Shown here: one piece after another, positions 36,934 to 46,471 of the stretch
Layout: each line of letters opens with the position of its first letter
Position numbering within the stretch: position 1 is the first letter of the stretch
Assembly (NCBI RefSeq): GCF_000011565.2
Contig: NC_005861.2
Location: forward strand, 1,426,001-1,490,000
Direction of reading: 5' to 3'
DNA: 64,000 nt
DNA from: Candidatus Protochlamydia amoebophila UWE25
GTDB taxonomy: Bacteria > Chlamydiota > Chlamydiia > Chlamydiales > Parachlamydiaceae
The notes under the pieces: model-generated
What the model saw: the letters and a program-made list of their open reading frames with translations, nothing else
Told to the model about the DNA's origin: nothing
Database searches by the model: none
Made by a program: the position numbers and the translations under genes

Positions 36934-37488
36934 GAAGTCGCAGTTCCCACACGTTTTTTAAAGTATTGAAACTGGAAAATTGTCAAGAAGAGTAAGAAAT
37001 CAAGGCCTATATTTCGCCGAATCAACTTATTTTATCAAATAGGCCTTTAAGCAAATGTGAAAGCGCTCTTGAAAATTAGAAAAATGTGCGGGATTGATTT
37101 TTTTAACCTTTATTCATTTTTCAAAAAATCCTTTGTAATTTATCTTAAAAAATTTTAATACTATACGATAAATACCATTAGCACTCTGTTGTTAGTATTT
37201 TGTTGATCAGTGATTAGTTTTAAATGATGTAGCAATGCCTAACCATCTCTTCAAGGATGCTACAATAGAAAAATATCAAGGAAAAAAGACCCCAGCTTAT
37301 ATTTTTTAAATGATAAAATTCTTTCAAAGATGCTTTCAGAATTTTAAATTGACAATCTAAAAAAGTTGGTAATTTTGGGATGACAAGCATCGAAAAATTC
37401 AAGTAAAATTTTAAGCTTTTTGCTTGCTGCTATAATAGTCCAATAAATTAATTTTCAATTAAATAAATTAAAAAACACGGGAGTAAAA
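36934..37488. other. AT-rich gap before the metallopeptidase gene
   Basis: No gene recognised on either strand. A 60-codon minus-strand frame at 37220-37402 lacks a ribosome site and any family likeness. The last 50 bases are very AT-rich and probably hold the promoter of the next gene, which has GGGAG 8 bases before its start. Confidence 0.45.
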
Positions 37489-38319
37489 ATGAATAAATAT
37501 GCATCTTTGTCAGAAGCTTTTAATAGTCCCTCACTCTATCAAGAAACACAGATTGGTTCCTTTACCAGTGGAGGACTTAAACAGCTAGGTTACCTACCGC
37601 TTGAATGTAAAAATGAAGACGAAAGAAAACTTTGTTCAACGATTCATGGAATAGTGGAAGAAATAAAAAAATTTTATTGGACTACTTTTCAACTAGTCGG
37701 TGTAGATGGAGAAGGAAAGATCCCGCCATTTTTTGTCCATTATCCTGAAAAAAACGCCTATTATGCTCCTTGGAAAAAGGAATGTTTCGCTTTTAATAAC
37801 GAATTTGCTTCTCAGCCAGATGTTGTGTGTCATGAAATGACGCATGCCGTGATTGAAAATCATAATCCACTTGGTAACCAAGGACAAGCAGGGGCATTAA
37901 ATGAAGCAATTGCGGATATTGTTGCTATAGTATTTAAACAAAAAAAATGCTTAGATGTTATTGATAACCGTTGGAAAATTAGTACTCTTCGTGATTTAAG
38001 CCAACCTCCTAAACAATTTAAGTCCGTAGATAACTATAACAAAGGCAATGACTTTGGACATGTGCATGACAATAGTTTAATTATTAGCCACACATTTTAT
38101 CTTGCTTCAACAAACCTGGACTATGATCCAACACATTGTGATTTGCTTTTAGGAATTTGGTTGAAGTCGATGTTGGAACTTGAAGATAAAACTTTTAGAG
38201 GATTTAAAAGTAAGACACTCGAAGCTAATGAGGAAGTTTTTTTTCAAGGTGGCAGTATTATTATCAATGCAATCAAGAAAGCTTGGCAAAAAACCTCTCA
38301 TTTGTTTCCAAAGACATAA
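37489..38319 (+). CDS. Thermolysin-like (M4) zinc metallopeptidase without signal or propeptide
   Basis: Protein of 276 residues. The M4 signature is complete: HEMTH at His115-His119 binds zinc with catalytic Glu116. NEAIADI supplies the third ligand Glu139, exactly 24 residues after His115 as in thermolysin. FGHVHDNSLI supplies the transition-state His193. Classical M4 enzymes are secreted with a large propeptide; here the catalytic domain begins almost at once and no signal peptide is seen. That fits a cytosolic enzyme or a type III-delivered effector. GGGAG precedes the ATG. A promoter-proximal partner gene follows 81 bases downstream. Confidence 0.82.
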   Translation: MNKYASLSEAFNSPSLYQETQIGSFTSGGLKQLGYLPLECKNEDERKLCSTIHGIVEEIKKFYWTTFQLVGVDGEGKIPPFFVHYPEKNAYYAPWKKECFAFNNEFASQPDVVCHEMTHAVIENHNPLGNQGQAGALNEAIADIVAIVFKQKKCLDVIDNRWKISTLRDLSQPPKQFKSVDNYNKGNDFGHVHDNSLIISHTFYLASTNLDYDPTHCDLLLGIWLKSMLELEDKTFRGFKSKTLEANEEVFFQGGSIIINAIKKAWQKTSHLFPKT

Positions 38320-38400
38320 TCGAATTTGTTAAGTTGGTTTTTCCTCTTAACATTCTAGGCAAATGACTATGGAATATTAAAAAAAAGCAGGGGAAAAGTC

Positions 38401-39510
38401 ATGCAAGTGTATCCAACCACATCTGTTTCTTCAGAAATTCATCATCATGTCCAAAAACAAGGCTTGAAGCATAAATTATCTTCAACCACTGAAAAAATTA
38501 TTCAACTTAATCCAAAACTACTCTTAGGTGAGTCTAATTTATTCAACTATGACTTGGCAAATCACGCCATTGTGTTAGCACCCCAGTTTCAGAGTCTCTT
38601 AACATTACTCATCCAGCTAGATGAGCTAGATTGTAAAGCTTTAACAGCAAATTCTTTGTATGATCTGAATTCAATTCTCCAGCAATCTCAAGGTATTCGA
38701 GGAGGCTTATTGCGTAAAGAAGGAACAGAAAGATGGCATTTAGAAGATAATCTTACTAAGCAAAAATACAGCCAAACTTTCAATGTACTATTACAGCAAT
38801 TAGGTTTCGTTTTTCCAAAATCTATTGATAGTGAAATGACCGTTGATCACTGTATTGTTTTTGGAGCCCGTACTGAACGTATGGAAACACGAATAATTGA
38901 AACATTGGTTTATTTGCAAAACAACCTTAAAGTAACTGGCCATATTTTTTTATTAGGTTCCAACCGAAAATTAATTCAAGCGGAAATAGAGCATCTTAAA
39001 AGCAAGCTAGAGAAATTGGAGGAAACTCAAAGGAACTATTGGAGTGAAGTATTTAATGACCCTGAGCAAACTACTGAAGCAAATGCTTTTGTTTTTTTAT
39101 GGAAATGCATTGTTCCTCAGCTAACGCAAACTCTTTTAGAAGATAAGATTGTCGGCATTAAATCCACTCGAATTGGAAACTCTTATATTGAACAATTTGG
39201 ACATCGTGCGACTACAGAGGTTACGATCGAAGATTGGATGACCTTCTATAAAGCCGAGGAACCTCAAGCTATTTTTGCTCTCGCTGAACAACCCTATATT
39301 CGTTTAGCTGATCAGTTAAAATTTACAGTGCTTTCCAAAGGTAAAAAGGCCAATACAGACGAGCTAATAGAACGAATTAAGAACACAACTTTTTATTTTG
39401 CCTTTCCAAATTCAAGCTTTAGCCCACTAATAAGCGTGATGTTAGACGAAATTGGCCGTAATGTATACCGGATTTCCGATACTTTAAAGTATCTTGAAAG
39501 TCTCGAGTAG
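38401..39510 (+). CDS. Hypothetical protein with a DUF218-like segment
   Basis: Protein of 369 residues. The central part (about 150-200) reads HCIVFGARTERMETRIIETL and then TGHIFLLGSNRKL. That is the strand-helix pattern of DUF218/YdcF-like proteins, a Rossmann-like family of uncertain function. The N-terminal 60 residues and the rest are unassigned. No signal peptide or membrane segment is seen. AGGGG lies upstream of the ATG. It follows the metallopeptidase on the same strand and may be cotranscribed. The DUF218 resemblance is by eye and weak. Confidence 0.6.
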   Translation: MQVYPTTSVSSEIHHHVQKQGLKHKLSSTTEKIIQLNPKLLLGESNLFNYDLANHAIVLAPQFQSLLTLLIQLDELDCKALTANSLYDLNSILQQSQGIRGGLLRKEGTERWHLEDNLTKQKYSQTFNVLLQQLGFVFPKSIDSEMTVDHCIVFGARTERMETRIIETLVYLQNNLKVTGHIFLLGSNRKLIQAEIEHLKSKLEKLEETQRNYWSEVFNDPEQTTEANAFVFLWKCIVPQLTQTLLEDKIVGIKSTRIGNSYIEQFGHRATTEVTIEDWMTFYKAEEPQAIFALAEQPYIRLADQLKFTVLSKGKKANTDELIERIKNTTFYFAFPNSSFSPLISVMLDEIGRNVYRISDTLKYLESLE

Positions 39511-39561
39511 TGTGTAGGTGCAGGCTTCATACTTCACAGTTTGGCAGAAAATTCTTATTGC

Positions 39562-39706
39562 CTATACGCCACAGCAATAAAGATCTGTGAAATCCTTGGT
39601 AATTGACATTGCCGCTCTCAGTTGCGGCTCTTGAATATCTTTCTTAATATGTTCCAAAAACATAAGCGTAGCTCTTAGGATCAATGATCTCGTTCTTAGC
39701 GCTCAT
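39562..39706 (-). pseudogene. YhcG/DUF1016-type nuclease, frameshifted N-terminal relic
   Basis: Starts MSAKNEIIDPKSYA. A one-base insertion in CATAAGCG (39661-39668; the left repeat has CATAGCG) shifts the frame, after which it reads MFLEHIKKDIQEPQLRAAMS then ITKDFTDLY before a stop at 39562. The QLRAAMS...LY pattern matches the N-terminal DUF1016 domain (commonly RAAMSVNKELILLYW). The nuclease domain is absent. Confidence 0.6.
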
Positions 39707-39733
39707 TCAGAACCTCTATGGTATTAAGTTAAC
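39634..39733. repeat. Direct near-repeat, right copy (partner at 29134-29232)
   Basis: Matches the left copy with a handful of substitutions, one inserted base and a 3-base codon loss. It includes the last codons and stop of a lost integrase, then the start of the YhcG relic. It is cut on the integrase side by the IS element starting at 39731. Confidence 0.85.
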
Positions 39734-40782
39734 GCCAGTTTAACGTAAGCTATCTTCCGGCTATATTCTGAATGATCTTTGTTGAAAAAAGGCCTCTTTT
39801 CTGTTAGAAGATTTTGTTTTCCAGAACAAAAACCAAGGAAAGAGACCAAAATGAAAGAGATAGAGATGATCAAACTGTTTTGTCTTGTTGATGATTTTTC
39901 TAATCAATTTCACCAAATGTGTTCCCAAAAACAAATTGAGTAGACGAAAAGAAAAATCCGCAAAAAACTTTTAGAACATCTTTAAGTGAAGTGTTAACGG
40001 TTTTGCTTCTCTTTCATCATTCCAATGACAGAACATTTAAACACTTCTACTTAAACCATGTAAAAACAACTTTAAAATATTTATTCCCTCATCTTGTTGG
40101 ATACTCAAGATTTGTTCAACTCACCTTTGAAGCATTTTTCCCTATGTTTTGCTTGATCCAAGAACACCAAGGTATGTGTGAAGGGATTTTATTGATGGAC
40201 TCTACAGTATTAACGGTTTGCCTGCGTCAAACGTGCCTCTTCCCATCGTGTCTTTAAAGAGCCAAGCTAAGTGGGAAAAAAACAACCATCGGTTGGTTCT
40301 TTGGGTTTAAGCTCCATCTTGTGATTAATCATCATGCAGAGATTGTCACATTTAAGTTGACAACTGGCAATATTGATGATCGCAAACCCGTTCCAGAAAT
40401 GGTAGAAGGGATGAAAGGAAAAGCATTCGCAGATATAGGGTCTATTTCAGAAAAACTGACTAATACTCTAATGCAAAAGGGAATTCATCTTTTCACAAAA
40501 GTAAAGAAGAAGATGAAACATCAATGGATCACGTTAGTGGATAAACTCATGCTAAAAAAGAGGACTATGATTGAAAGTGTGAATCATCTGTTGAAAAGTA
40601 GCTGTCAGATAGAACATCATCGGCGCCGAAGTCGATGGAACTTTCTTAGCCATCTGATGGCAGGTCTTGCTAATTGTTGCTTGGAATCCATCCAAACCTC
40701 GACTGTTCTTTTTAAATACAGAAATCGAAGCTGCTTAAGCTCCTAGAATATTTTTGAGGATTTCTTACGTTAAACTGGCGTT
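39731..40782 (+). mobile_element. Second IS982-type element
   Basis: About 1.05 kb bounded by perfect 19-base inverted repeats AACGCCAGTTTAACGTAAG (39731-39749) and the complement (40764-40782). The transposase is related to, but clearly diverged from, the one at 27262-29004 (shared FHHSNDRTFKHFY, IGWFFGFKLH). No target duplication is evident, and the gene to its left is cut at its border. Confidence 0.88.
39851..40746 (+). pseudogene. IS982-type transposase, broken
   Basis: Begins MKEIEMIKLFCLVDDFSNQF and is interrupted by a TAG after QKQIE at about 39940. It resumes as VLTVLLLFHHSNDRTFKHFY through ILLMDSTVLTVC. It then changes frame near 40230-40260 before TIGWFFGFKLHLVINHHAEI and the C-terminal IESVNHLLKSSCQIEHHRRR. 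At least two lesions make it inactive. Confidence 0.85.
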
Positions 40783-41123
40783 TTTTTAATAGAACAAAGT
40801 CTTTTAAAGAGATTTTTGCCCCTACAAGCATAAAAAATTGCTTATATAGTCAAAACGGGTGGGGAATTTCTTTGAAATAAGGGACTAAATGAGACGTGAT
40901 AAGCTTTATAAACCTGCATTCTTTATTTTTTTAATGTTTGGTTTCCTTCTTTTTTCTTTTGAGTCCCATGTATACTGAAAATTGTTGCATCTGTAACTTT
41001 AAAAATCCTTATCTTTATATAGGGCATCACGCGCTCTCTTAAGTCATAAGTAAGCTGTAAGCGAGTTACCCAAAAAGTATCATATAAATTTAAAGTGCGA
41101 TACCTTTGTCTTGAAGCTGGCTA
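40783..41123. other. Spacer between two IS elements
   Basis: No gene or gene relic was recognised. It separates the second IS982-type element from the deleted IS5-type copy. Confidence 0.45.
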
Positions 41124-41777
41124 GATAGTGTAGTCAGGAGAAATGAAATAAATGCTTAAATGTGCTACTCTTCTACGCTCATCAATGGAGCATCTTATGG
41201 AAACGCACAGAAGACATGATATATCCGACAGAGTTTGGAATTTACTGGAACCTCATTTGCCAGGAAGAAGAGGGGCTTGGGATGGCTTGTGATAGATGCT
41301 TCGCATTGTAAAGTGCATCCTCATGCAGCGGGAGCTAAAGGCGGTAATCAGAGCATGAGTCATACAAAAGGAGGCTCAATACAAAATTGCATCTTGCCGT
41401 GGATGCGCATGGTCTGCCGATCAGGGTCATTATTACAGAAGGCACAACAGCAGATTGTACTCAAGCAAGCAATTTGATCGCTGGTCTTACAGCTGAGCGG
41501 TTACTGGCAGACAAAGGATATGATAGCGACGCAATCGTTGAGCAAGCTATAAGTCAGGGAATGCAAGTGGTGATTCCTCCACGAAAGAATCGCATAACTG
41601 GTCGAGAATACGATAAAGATCTCTATAAGTTAAGGCATTTGGTGGAAAATGCATTTTTACATTTGAAGCGCTGGAGAGGAATAGCAACCCGTTATGCAAA
41701 GAACACAGCCTCATTCTTGGCTGCAGTCCATATTAGATGTATTGCTATATGGGCAGAAGTCTCGTGACTACACTATC
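41124..41777 (+). mobile_element. IS5-family (IS427-like) element, copy 2, internally deleted
   Basis: A 654-bp copy of the element at 23453-24292 with the same ends (one mismatch, AGTCAGGAG against AGTCACGAG at the left) and flanking TA. Comparison shows 190 bases missing, corresponding to 23611-23800 of copy 1, while it keeps a CAAG that copy 1 lacks. Confidence 0.92.
41197..41767 (+). pseudogene. IS5-family transposase remnant (copy 2)
   Basis: The 190-base deletion removes part of the N-terminal domain and shifts the frame. The catalytic half from LHLAVDAHGLPIRVIITEGT through LADKGYDSDAIVEQ to the end is undamaged and shows what the intact sequence looked like. The frame change at GGSIQN/TKLHL near 41380 is shared with copy 1. 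Confidence 0.88.
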
Positions 41778-41925
41778 TAACATAAAATGAAAATTATATT
41801 TGGCAAAGGATTCGATCTTTGATAAAATGATTTGTTCTTATTACAACCCTTACTCTGAAATAGATGCAGATTGATTCATCACTTTGGCTATGAAACACGC
41901 AAACGAACAAAAGTACTAAGCAAAC

Positions 41926-43077
41926 ATGATTTTATTAGCCTTGAAAATGTTGATTGGAAATAAAACCTCTTGCTTGGGAGTTATTTTTGGAATTTTTCTC
42001 ACAACCCTTCTTGTTTCTCAGCAATCAGCTATTTTTTTAGGACTACTCACTAGATCTTATCGAATGGTTACAGACATTCCTGCTCCAAATATTTGGGTGA
42101 CTGATCCTGCAACTGAAAGCGATGACAGAGTAAGATCTATGCCCGAGGGATATTTAGATATTGTTCGAAGTACTCCTGGTGTAGATTGGGCAGTTCCTAT
42201 TAGTCGCTCTAATGTTTCTTTAATCACTCCTAGTAGGACATTTGAAGTTTGTAAATTATATGGTATTGACGATGCAACTTTAATTGGTGCCCCGGTAGAA
42301 ATAATTGAGGGTAACGTTAAAGATTTAAGACGAGAAGGAGCAGTGATTGTAGACGTATATGCGGCACATAGCTCTCTAGCCACCATAACGAGTGAAGGAA
42401 AAAAACGTCCATTAAAAATAAGCGATGAAATTGAAATCAACAACCGTCGAGCAGTCGTTGTAGGAATTTGTAAAATTACGCAAGGTTTTTATCCTCAGCC
42501 CATTTTATTTTCTTCCTACACTCAATTTAAATATTTCAATCCTCTTATAGGCGATAGAATTGAATTTATTGTCGCCAAAACAAATCCAAATAAAAGTGTC
42601 GAAGAAGTCAAACAAAAAATTAATGCTCATCCTAATTTAAATGCATTAACCAAAGAAGAATTCGAATCAAAAATCATTGAATCCTTCCTAAAAACAGGCA
42701 TTTTAATTAATTTTGGTTTATCAGTAGCACTAGGAATCATCATTGGTTTTTCAATTGCAGGGCAAATTTTTTATAGTATGACGCTTGAAAACTTAATGTA
42801 CTATGCTTTAATTAAAGCTGTGGGCGGAACAAAAAAAATGATTTTTAACATGATTATTGTGCAAGCTCTATTGGCTGGACTCATTGGTTTTTCCCTTGGC
42901 ATAGGAGCTACCCTGCTTTGGGGAGAGGCTATTCAAGGAACTACCTTGGCTTTTTTATTTCCTTGGCAATTATTGCTGTTCACAGCGGTTATTGTTCTTT
43001 TAATCTGCTTTCTTACAACAATGTTATGCATTCGGAAGGTCTCAACAGCCGATTCTAAAGTGTTGATGGGTAATTAA
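41926..43077 (+). CDS. ABC transporter permease (FtsX/MacB-DevC type)
   Basis: Protein of 383 residues with the FtsX-type plan: one N-terminal helix (about 12-32), a large periplasmic domain (about 40-255) and three C-terminal helices (about 260-285, 305-330 and 340-365). It forms a dimeric permease that couples the cytosolic ATPase to the periplasmic adaptor. It starts a four-gene set (permease, ATPase, adaptor, outer-membrane channel), like the DevBCA-TolC glycolipid or MacAB-TolC exporters. Cargo unknown. It lies 148 bases after an IS element. Confidence 0.88.
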   Translation: MILLALKMLIGNKTSCLGVIFGIFLTTLLVSQQSAIFLGLLTRSYRMVTDIPAPNIWVTDPATESDDRVRSMPEGYLDIVRSTPGVDWAVPISRSNVSLITPSRTFEVCKLYGIDDATLIGAPVEIIEGNVKDLRREGAVIVDVYAAHSSLATITSEGKKRPLKISDEIEINNRRAVVVGICKITQGFYPQPILFSSYTQFKYFNPLIGDRIEFIVAKTNPNKSVEEVKQKINAHPNLNALTKEEFESKIIESFLKTGILINFGLSVALGIIIGFSIAGQIFYSMTLENLMYYALIKAVGGTKKMIFNMIIVQALLAGLIGFSLGIGATLLWGEAIQGTTLAFLFPWQLLLFTAVIVLLICFLTTMLCIRKVSTADSKVLMGN

Positions 43078-43146
43078 ACAAATCTTTTATGAAATTCTAT
43101 TTCCTACTTACAAAGCACTTTTAAAATATTTATCAGAAAGGATTTC

Positions 43147-43836
43147 ATGAAAGAAATAGCAGTTAAATGTCGAGGAATTACAAAAAGTTATGGAACAAAA
43201 GAGAATCGAGTCGATGCTTTAAAAGGAATTAATCTTGACATACATCAAAGTGAGCTCACCCTTTTGGTAGGGCCATCAGGATCTGGAAAAACAACTTTAT
43301 TATCCATTATTTCGACAATTCTCACACCAGATGAAGGCGAACTTTATTTATTCGAACATGAAATTCATCGGATGAGCGAAAAAGAAAAAGCTTTATTTCG
43401 TCGAGATCAACTAGGAATTGTTTTTCAATCCTTACTTTTGATTCCCACTTTGACCGTTTTAGAGAATGTCTCTCTTCCTCTTCTTGTCGCTGGGCATACC
43501 CAAGAAGCGGCCGAAAGAAAAGCTAGGCAATTTTTAGAATACCTTAAAATGGCCCATCGGTCTCACGTATCTCCCGCTTCTCTGTCTAAAGGGCAGCAAC
43601 AACGTGTTGCTATTGCTCGAGCCATGACAAATGAATCTAAAATCATTGTTTGCGATGAACCAACAAGCGCTCTAGATCAAACTTCAGGAATAGAAGCTAT
43701 GAATCTATTAAAAGAACTTTCGTCTAATCATTCAAAAGCTATTTTAGTCGTCACTCATGATCATCGCATATTTTCATTTGCGGATAGAGTTGTTGAAATG
43801 AGTGATGGACAAATCTTATCATCTGGAAAAATATGA
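43147..43836 (+). CDS. ABC transporter ATPase (LolD/MacB-DevA type)
   Basis: ATPase of 229 residues with Walker A GPSGSGKTT, Q-loop VFQSLLL, signature LSKGQQQR, Walker B IIVCDEPTSALD and H-loop VVTHD. These place it with the LolD/MacB/DevA exporters. AAAGGA precedes the ATG. Its stop overlaps the adaptor start by 4 bases (ATGA), so the two are translationally coupled. Confidence 0.95.
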   Translation: MKEIAVKCRGITKSYGTKENRVDALKGINLDIHQSELTLLVGPSGSGKTTLLSIISTILTPDEGELYLFEHEIHRMSEKEKALFRRDQLGIVFQSLLLIPTLTVLENVSLPLLVAGHTQEAAERKARQFLEYLKMAHRSHVSPASLSKGQQQRVAIARAMTNESKIIVCDEPTSALDQTSGIEAMNLLKELSSNHSKAILVVTHDHRIFSFADRVVEMSDGQILSSGKI

Positions 43837-44897
43837 AACGATCTTACTTTTTTATTATTTGTGCTTTGAGCATAGCTTCCCTATTTTTAATTGTTTTTTC
43901 CATGTGGAAAGAATCTCACCCCAAAGAAGCCCTTAAGGTTTTAAACATCAAAAGACCCGTGTCTCCTTTTAGTTCTTACATTGCTGCTGTAGGAGTTGTC
44001 GAAGCTGGTAGCGAAAATATTTTTATTGGAACCCCCATCAATCGAATTGTAGATAAAATTTTTGTGACTGTCGGCAATGAAGTGCATCAAGGCGATCCGC
44101 TCATTCAATTTGAAAATCGCGATTTAGAAGCCAACTTAAAAATACAAGAATTAGCTTATCAAATCGCTCAAGCTCATGTTCAAAAATTAGAATCTTTTCC
44201 AAGAAAAGAAGATCTTCAATCTGCTGAAGCCTCATTAAAAAAAGCTGACATTGAGTACCTTCTTGCTAAAAACCAATATGAAATGACGCGTGGAATGCAA
44301 GATAGTCGCGCATTAAGCCAAGAAGAAATGAACCGTCGTCTGTTTCGTTATCAAGAGGCTGAAGTTAATAAAAATCAAATGCAAGCAAATATGGAGAAAA
44401 TCCAAGCCGGAACCTGGCTACCGGATCTAAAAATCGCGCAACTAGAGGCCCTTCAAACGAAAGCTCGCATGAATGCTGCCAAAATAGATATAGAGAGAAC
44501 ACTTCTTCGCTCACCAATCATTGGTAGAATTTTGCAAATCAACATTCATGAAGGAGAATATGCTGGGCAAGATAGCTCTAAAATGCCTATGATTGTCCTT
44601 GGTAACACCAATGAAAAACATTTAGAGGTAAGCATTAACCAATTTAATGCCCCCTATTTTAAATCAGATGCCCCAGCAGTTGCCTTTTTGCAAGGGGATT
44701 CTAATATCAAATTTCAACTTGAGTTCATCAAATTCGAACCTTATTTGGTTAACAAACAAAATTTTACTAATAACCTAACGGAAAAAGTGGATAGTAAAGT
44801 GTTAAAAGTGACTTACCGCTTTAAGGAAAATGATCAAAATATTTTTGTTGGACAGGTGATGGATGTTTTTATTCAAGCTGAATACCCTTGGAAATAA
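43833..44897 (+). CDS. HlyD/DevB-type periplasmic adaptor
   Basis: Membrane-fusion protein of 354 residues. An N-terminal transmembrane anchor (about 5-24) is followed by a beta-barrel/lipoyl segment (YIAAVGVVEAGSENIFIGTP). A coiled-coil hairpin (about 100-215, EASLKKADIEYLLAKNQYEM) follows, then the second lipoyl half (TLLRSPIIGRILQINIHEGE) and a C-terminal barrel. It links the permease and ATPase to the outer-membrane channel encoded next. Confidence 0.92.
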   Translation: MKRSYFFIICALSIASLFLIVFSMWKESHPKEALKVLNIKRPVSPFSSYIAAVGVVEAGSENIFIGTPINRIVDKIFVTVGNEVHQGDPLIQFENRDLEANLKIQELAYQIAQAHVQKLESFPRKEDLQSAEASLKKADIEYLLAKNQYEMTRGMQDSRALSQEEMNRRLFRYQEAEVNKNQMQANMEKIQAGTWLPDLKIAQLEALQTKARMNAAKIDIERTLLRSPIIGRILQINIHEGEYAGQDSSKMPMIVLGNTNEKHLEVSINQFNAPYFKSDAPAVAFLQGDSNIKFQLEFIKFEPYLVNKQNFTNNLTEKVDSKVLKVTYRFKENDQNIFVGQVMDVFIQAEYPWK

Positions 44898-44900
44898 GAA

Positions 44901-46361
44901 ATGCGGATTAACTTTTTTTCTTTTTTAATTTTTACAAGTTTATTAACGAGTTGCTGTTCTCATAGAAGCTATGTTCCACCTTCACTTGATATCCCTTATG
45001 AATGGAATAGCCCTCTTTCTGACGGAATGCATACAAATTCGCCCAAACACCTTATTTGGTGGGAATCATTAAATGATCCTATATTAAATCGATTAATAAA
45101 ATTAGCTGCTTTTCAAAATCTAGATCTCTATCTTGCCGGAACAAGAATTCTCGAAGCTAGACTACAAAGAAAAGGTAAAAATAGCGATTTATATCCACAT
45201 GTAGATATGTCTTGTAGTTACAGTCATATAGAATCTCATCAAAACGTAGTCTTGAATAGGATTTTAAAACATTCTCAAAATAAACTAAAAACCAATTCCT
45301 CTAAGTTAAATTTATTTGAAATTGGTTTTGATGCAGATTGGGAAATTGATTTATTTCAATCAAATCAATATGAAATGAATGCGTTAGAAGCACAAATTGA
45401 AGCCAACGAGGAAAATTTTAATGACATATGGGTGACTCTTTCAGCTGAAATTGGAAGAAATTATATTGAACTAAGACATTTACAGCATAAATTGATTCTC
45501 CTCAATAAACAGATTGAATCTCAAGCTGATATTCTTCATCTAACCGAAGAACTTCTCCAAATCGGAATGGCAAATTCGATTGATATTTTGACTGCCACAC
45601 AACAACTGGCCACTCTAAAAGCTCGAAAACCCGTTATTGAATTCTCTATTCAAAAAACAATCTATCATTTATCGATTCTGCTCGGACAATTTCCAGGGGA
45701 AGTGGAAGGACTCCTGGAATTTTCTAATCTTCCTTGTTTACCTGTTGAAAAACCTATCGGTATTCCTTCAGAATTATTGAGAAGGCGGCCAGACATTAGG
45801 CGAGCTGAGCGACAATTGGCAACAGCCACAGAAAGTATTGGAAGCGCAGAAGCTGCTCTCTTCCCCAAACTTTCCTTAAAAGGATTTGTCGGAATGGTTA
45901 CACCTCATTTAAAATCCATTCTCAACCCAACAATGGTCAGTACATGGTTTGCAAATCCTCAGCTTTTAATGCCTATTTTTAATAGCCGTTTATTGAAACG
46001 AGATGTTGATTATCATAAACTTAAAACCAAGCAAGCTTTATTTGAATACCAGAAGACAGTTTTAGAGGCATTAGAAGAAACTGAAAATGCTATTGCTTCT
46101 TTTCACTACGAATTAGAGCGTCATCAACAACTTTCTGTTGCTTACTCCGCCGCTCAAGAAACCCAAAGAGGCACTTTAGAGCTTTATCTAAAAGGATTTA
46201 AAAATTATTTAGAAGTTCAATTTACTAATCGAGCTCTCATAGAATTAGAAGAAGCTTTTAATGAAAGCCAGATGCAATTAATTCTTCACTATATTGCTCT
46301 TTATAAATCCTTAGGAGGAGGATGGAATTTTTTAGAAGATTCAAAAGAGCAATCATCTTAA
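44901..46361 (+). CDS. Outer-membrane efflux lipoprotein (NodT/OprM family)
   Basis: TolC-like channel of 486 residues. The signal peptide ends in a lipobox LTSC with Cys18, so it is acylated. Two OEP repeats follow, with WWESLNDPILNRLIKLAAFQ near the N-terminus and LLRRRPDIRRAERQLATATE plus AALFPKLSLKGFVG in the second half; all are family landmarks. It starts 3 bases after the adaptor gene and completes the tripartite exporter, giving a route from cytoplasm to outside the cell. Confidence 0.94.
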   Translation: MRINFFSFLIFTSLLTSCCSHRSYVPPSLDIPYEWNSPLSDGMHTNSPKHLIWWESLNDPILNRLIKLAAFQNLDLYLAGTRILEARLQRKGKNSDLYPHVDMSCSYSHIESHQNVVLNRILKHSQNKLKTNSSKLNLFEIGFDADWEIDLFQSNQYEMNALEAQIEANEENFNDIWVTLSAEIGRNYIELRHLQHKLILLNKQIESQADILHLTEELLQIGMANSIDILTATQQLATLKARKPVIEFSIQKTIYHLSILLGQFPGEVEGLLEFSNLPCLPVEKPIGIPSELLRRRPDIRRAERQLATATESIGSAEAALFPKLSLKGFVGMVTPHLKSILNPTMVSTWFANPQLLMPIFNSRLLKRDVDYHKLKTKQALFEYQKTVLEALEETENAIASFHYELERHQQLSVAYSAAQETQRGTLELYLKGFKNYLEVQFTNRALIELEEAFNESQMQLILHYIALYKSLGGGWNFLEDSKEQSS

Positions 46362-46471
46362 TAGAAAAACAAGATTTTTCCGAATTTTTAATTGAGTAAT
46401 TCTTATTGAAATGCTATGCATTACCAAACATATTCTAGAAAAAATTAGTAAATTCTCTCTCGCGAGGCCAC

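Noticed and set aside
29134-39733. The 10.5-kb-spaced repeats as attL/attR sites of a single island
   Set aside because: The repeats contain coding sequence of two genes and show several differences. Remnants of two copies of one gene module explain them better than recombination core sites.
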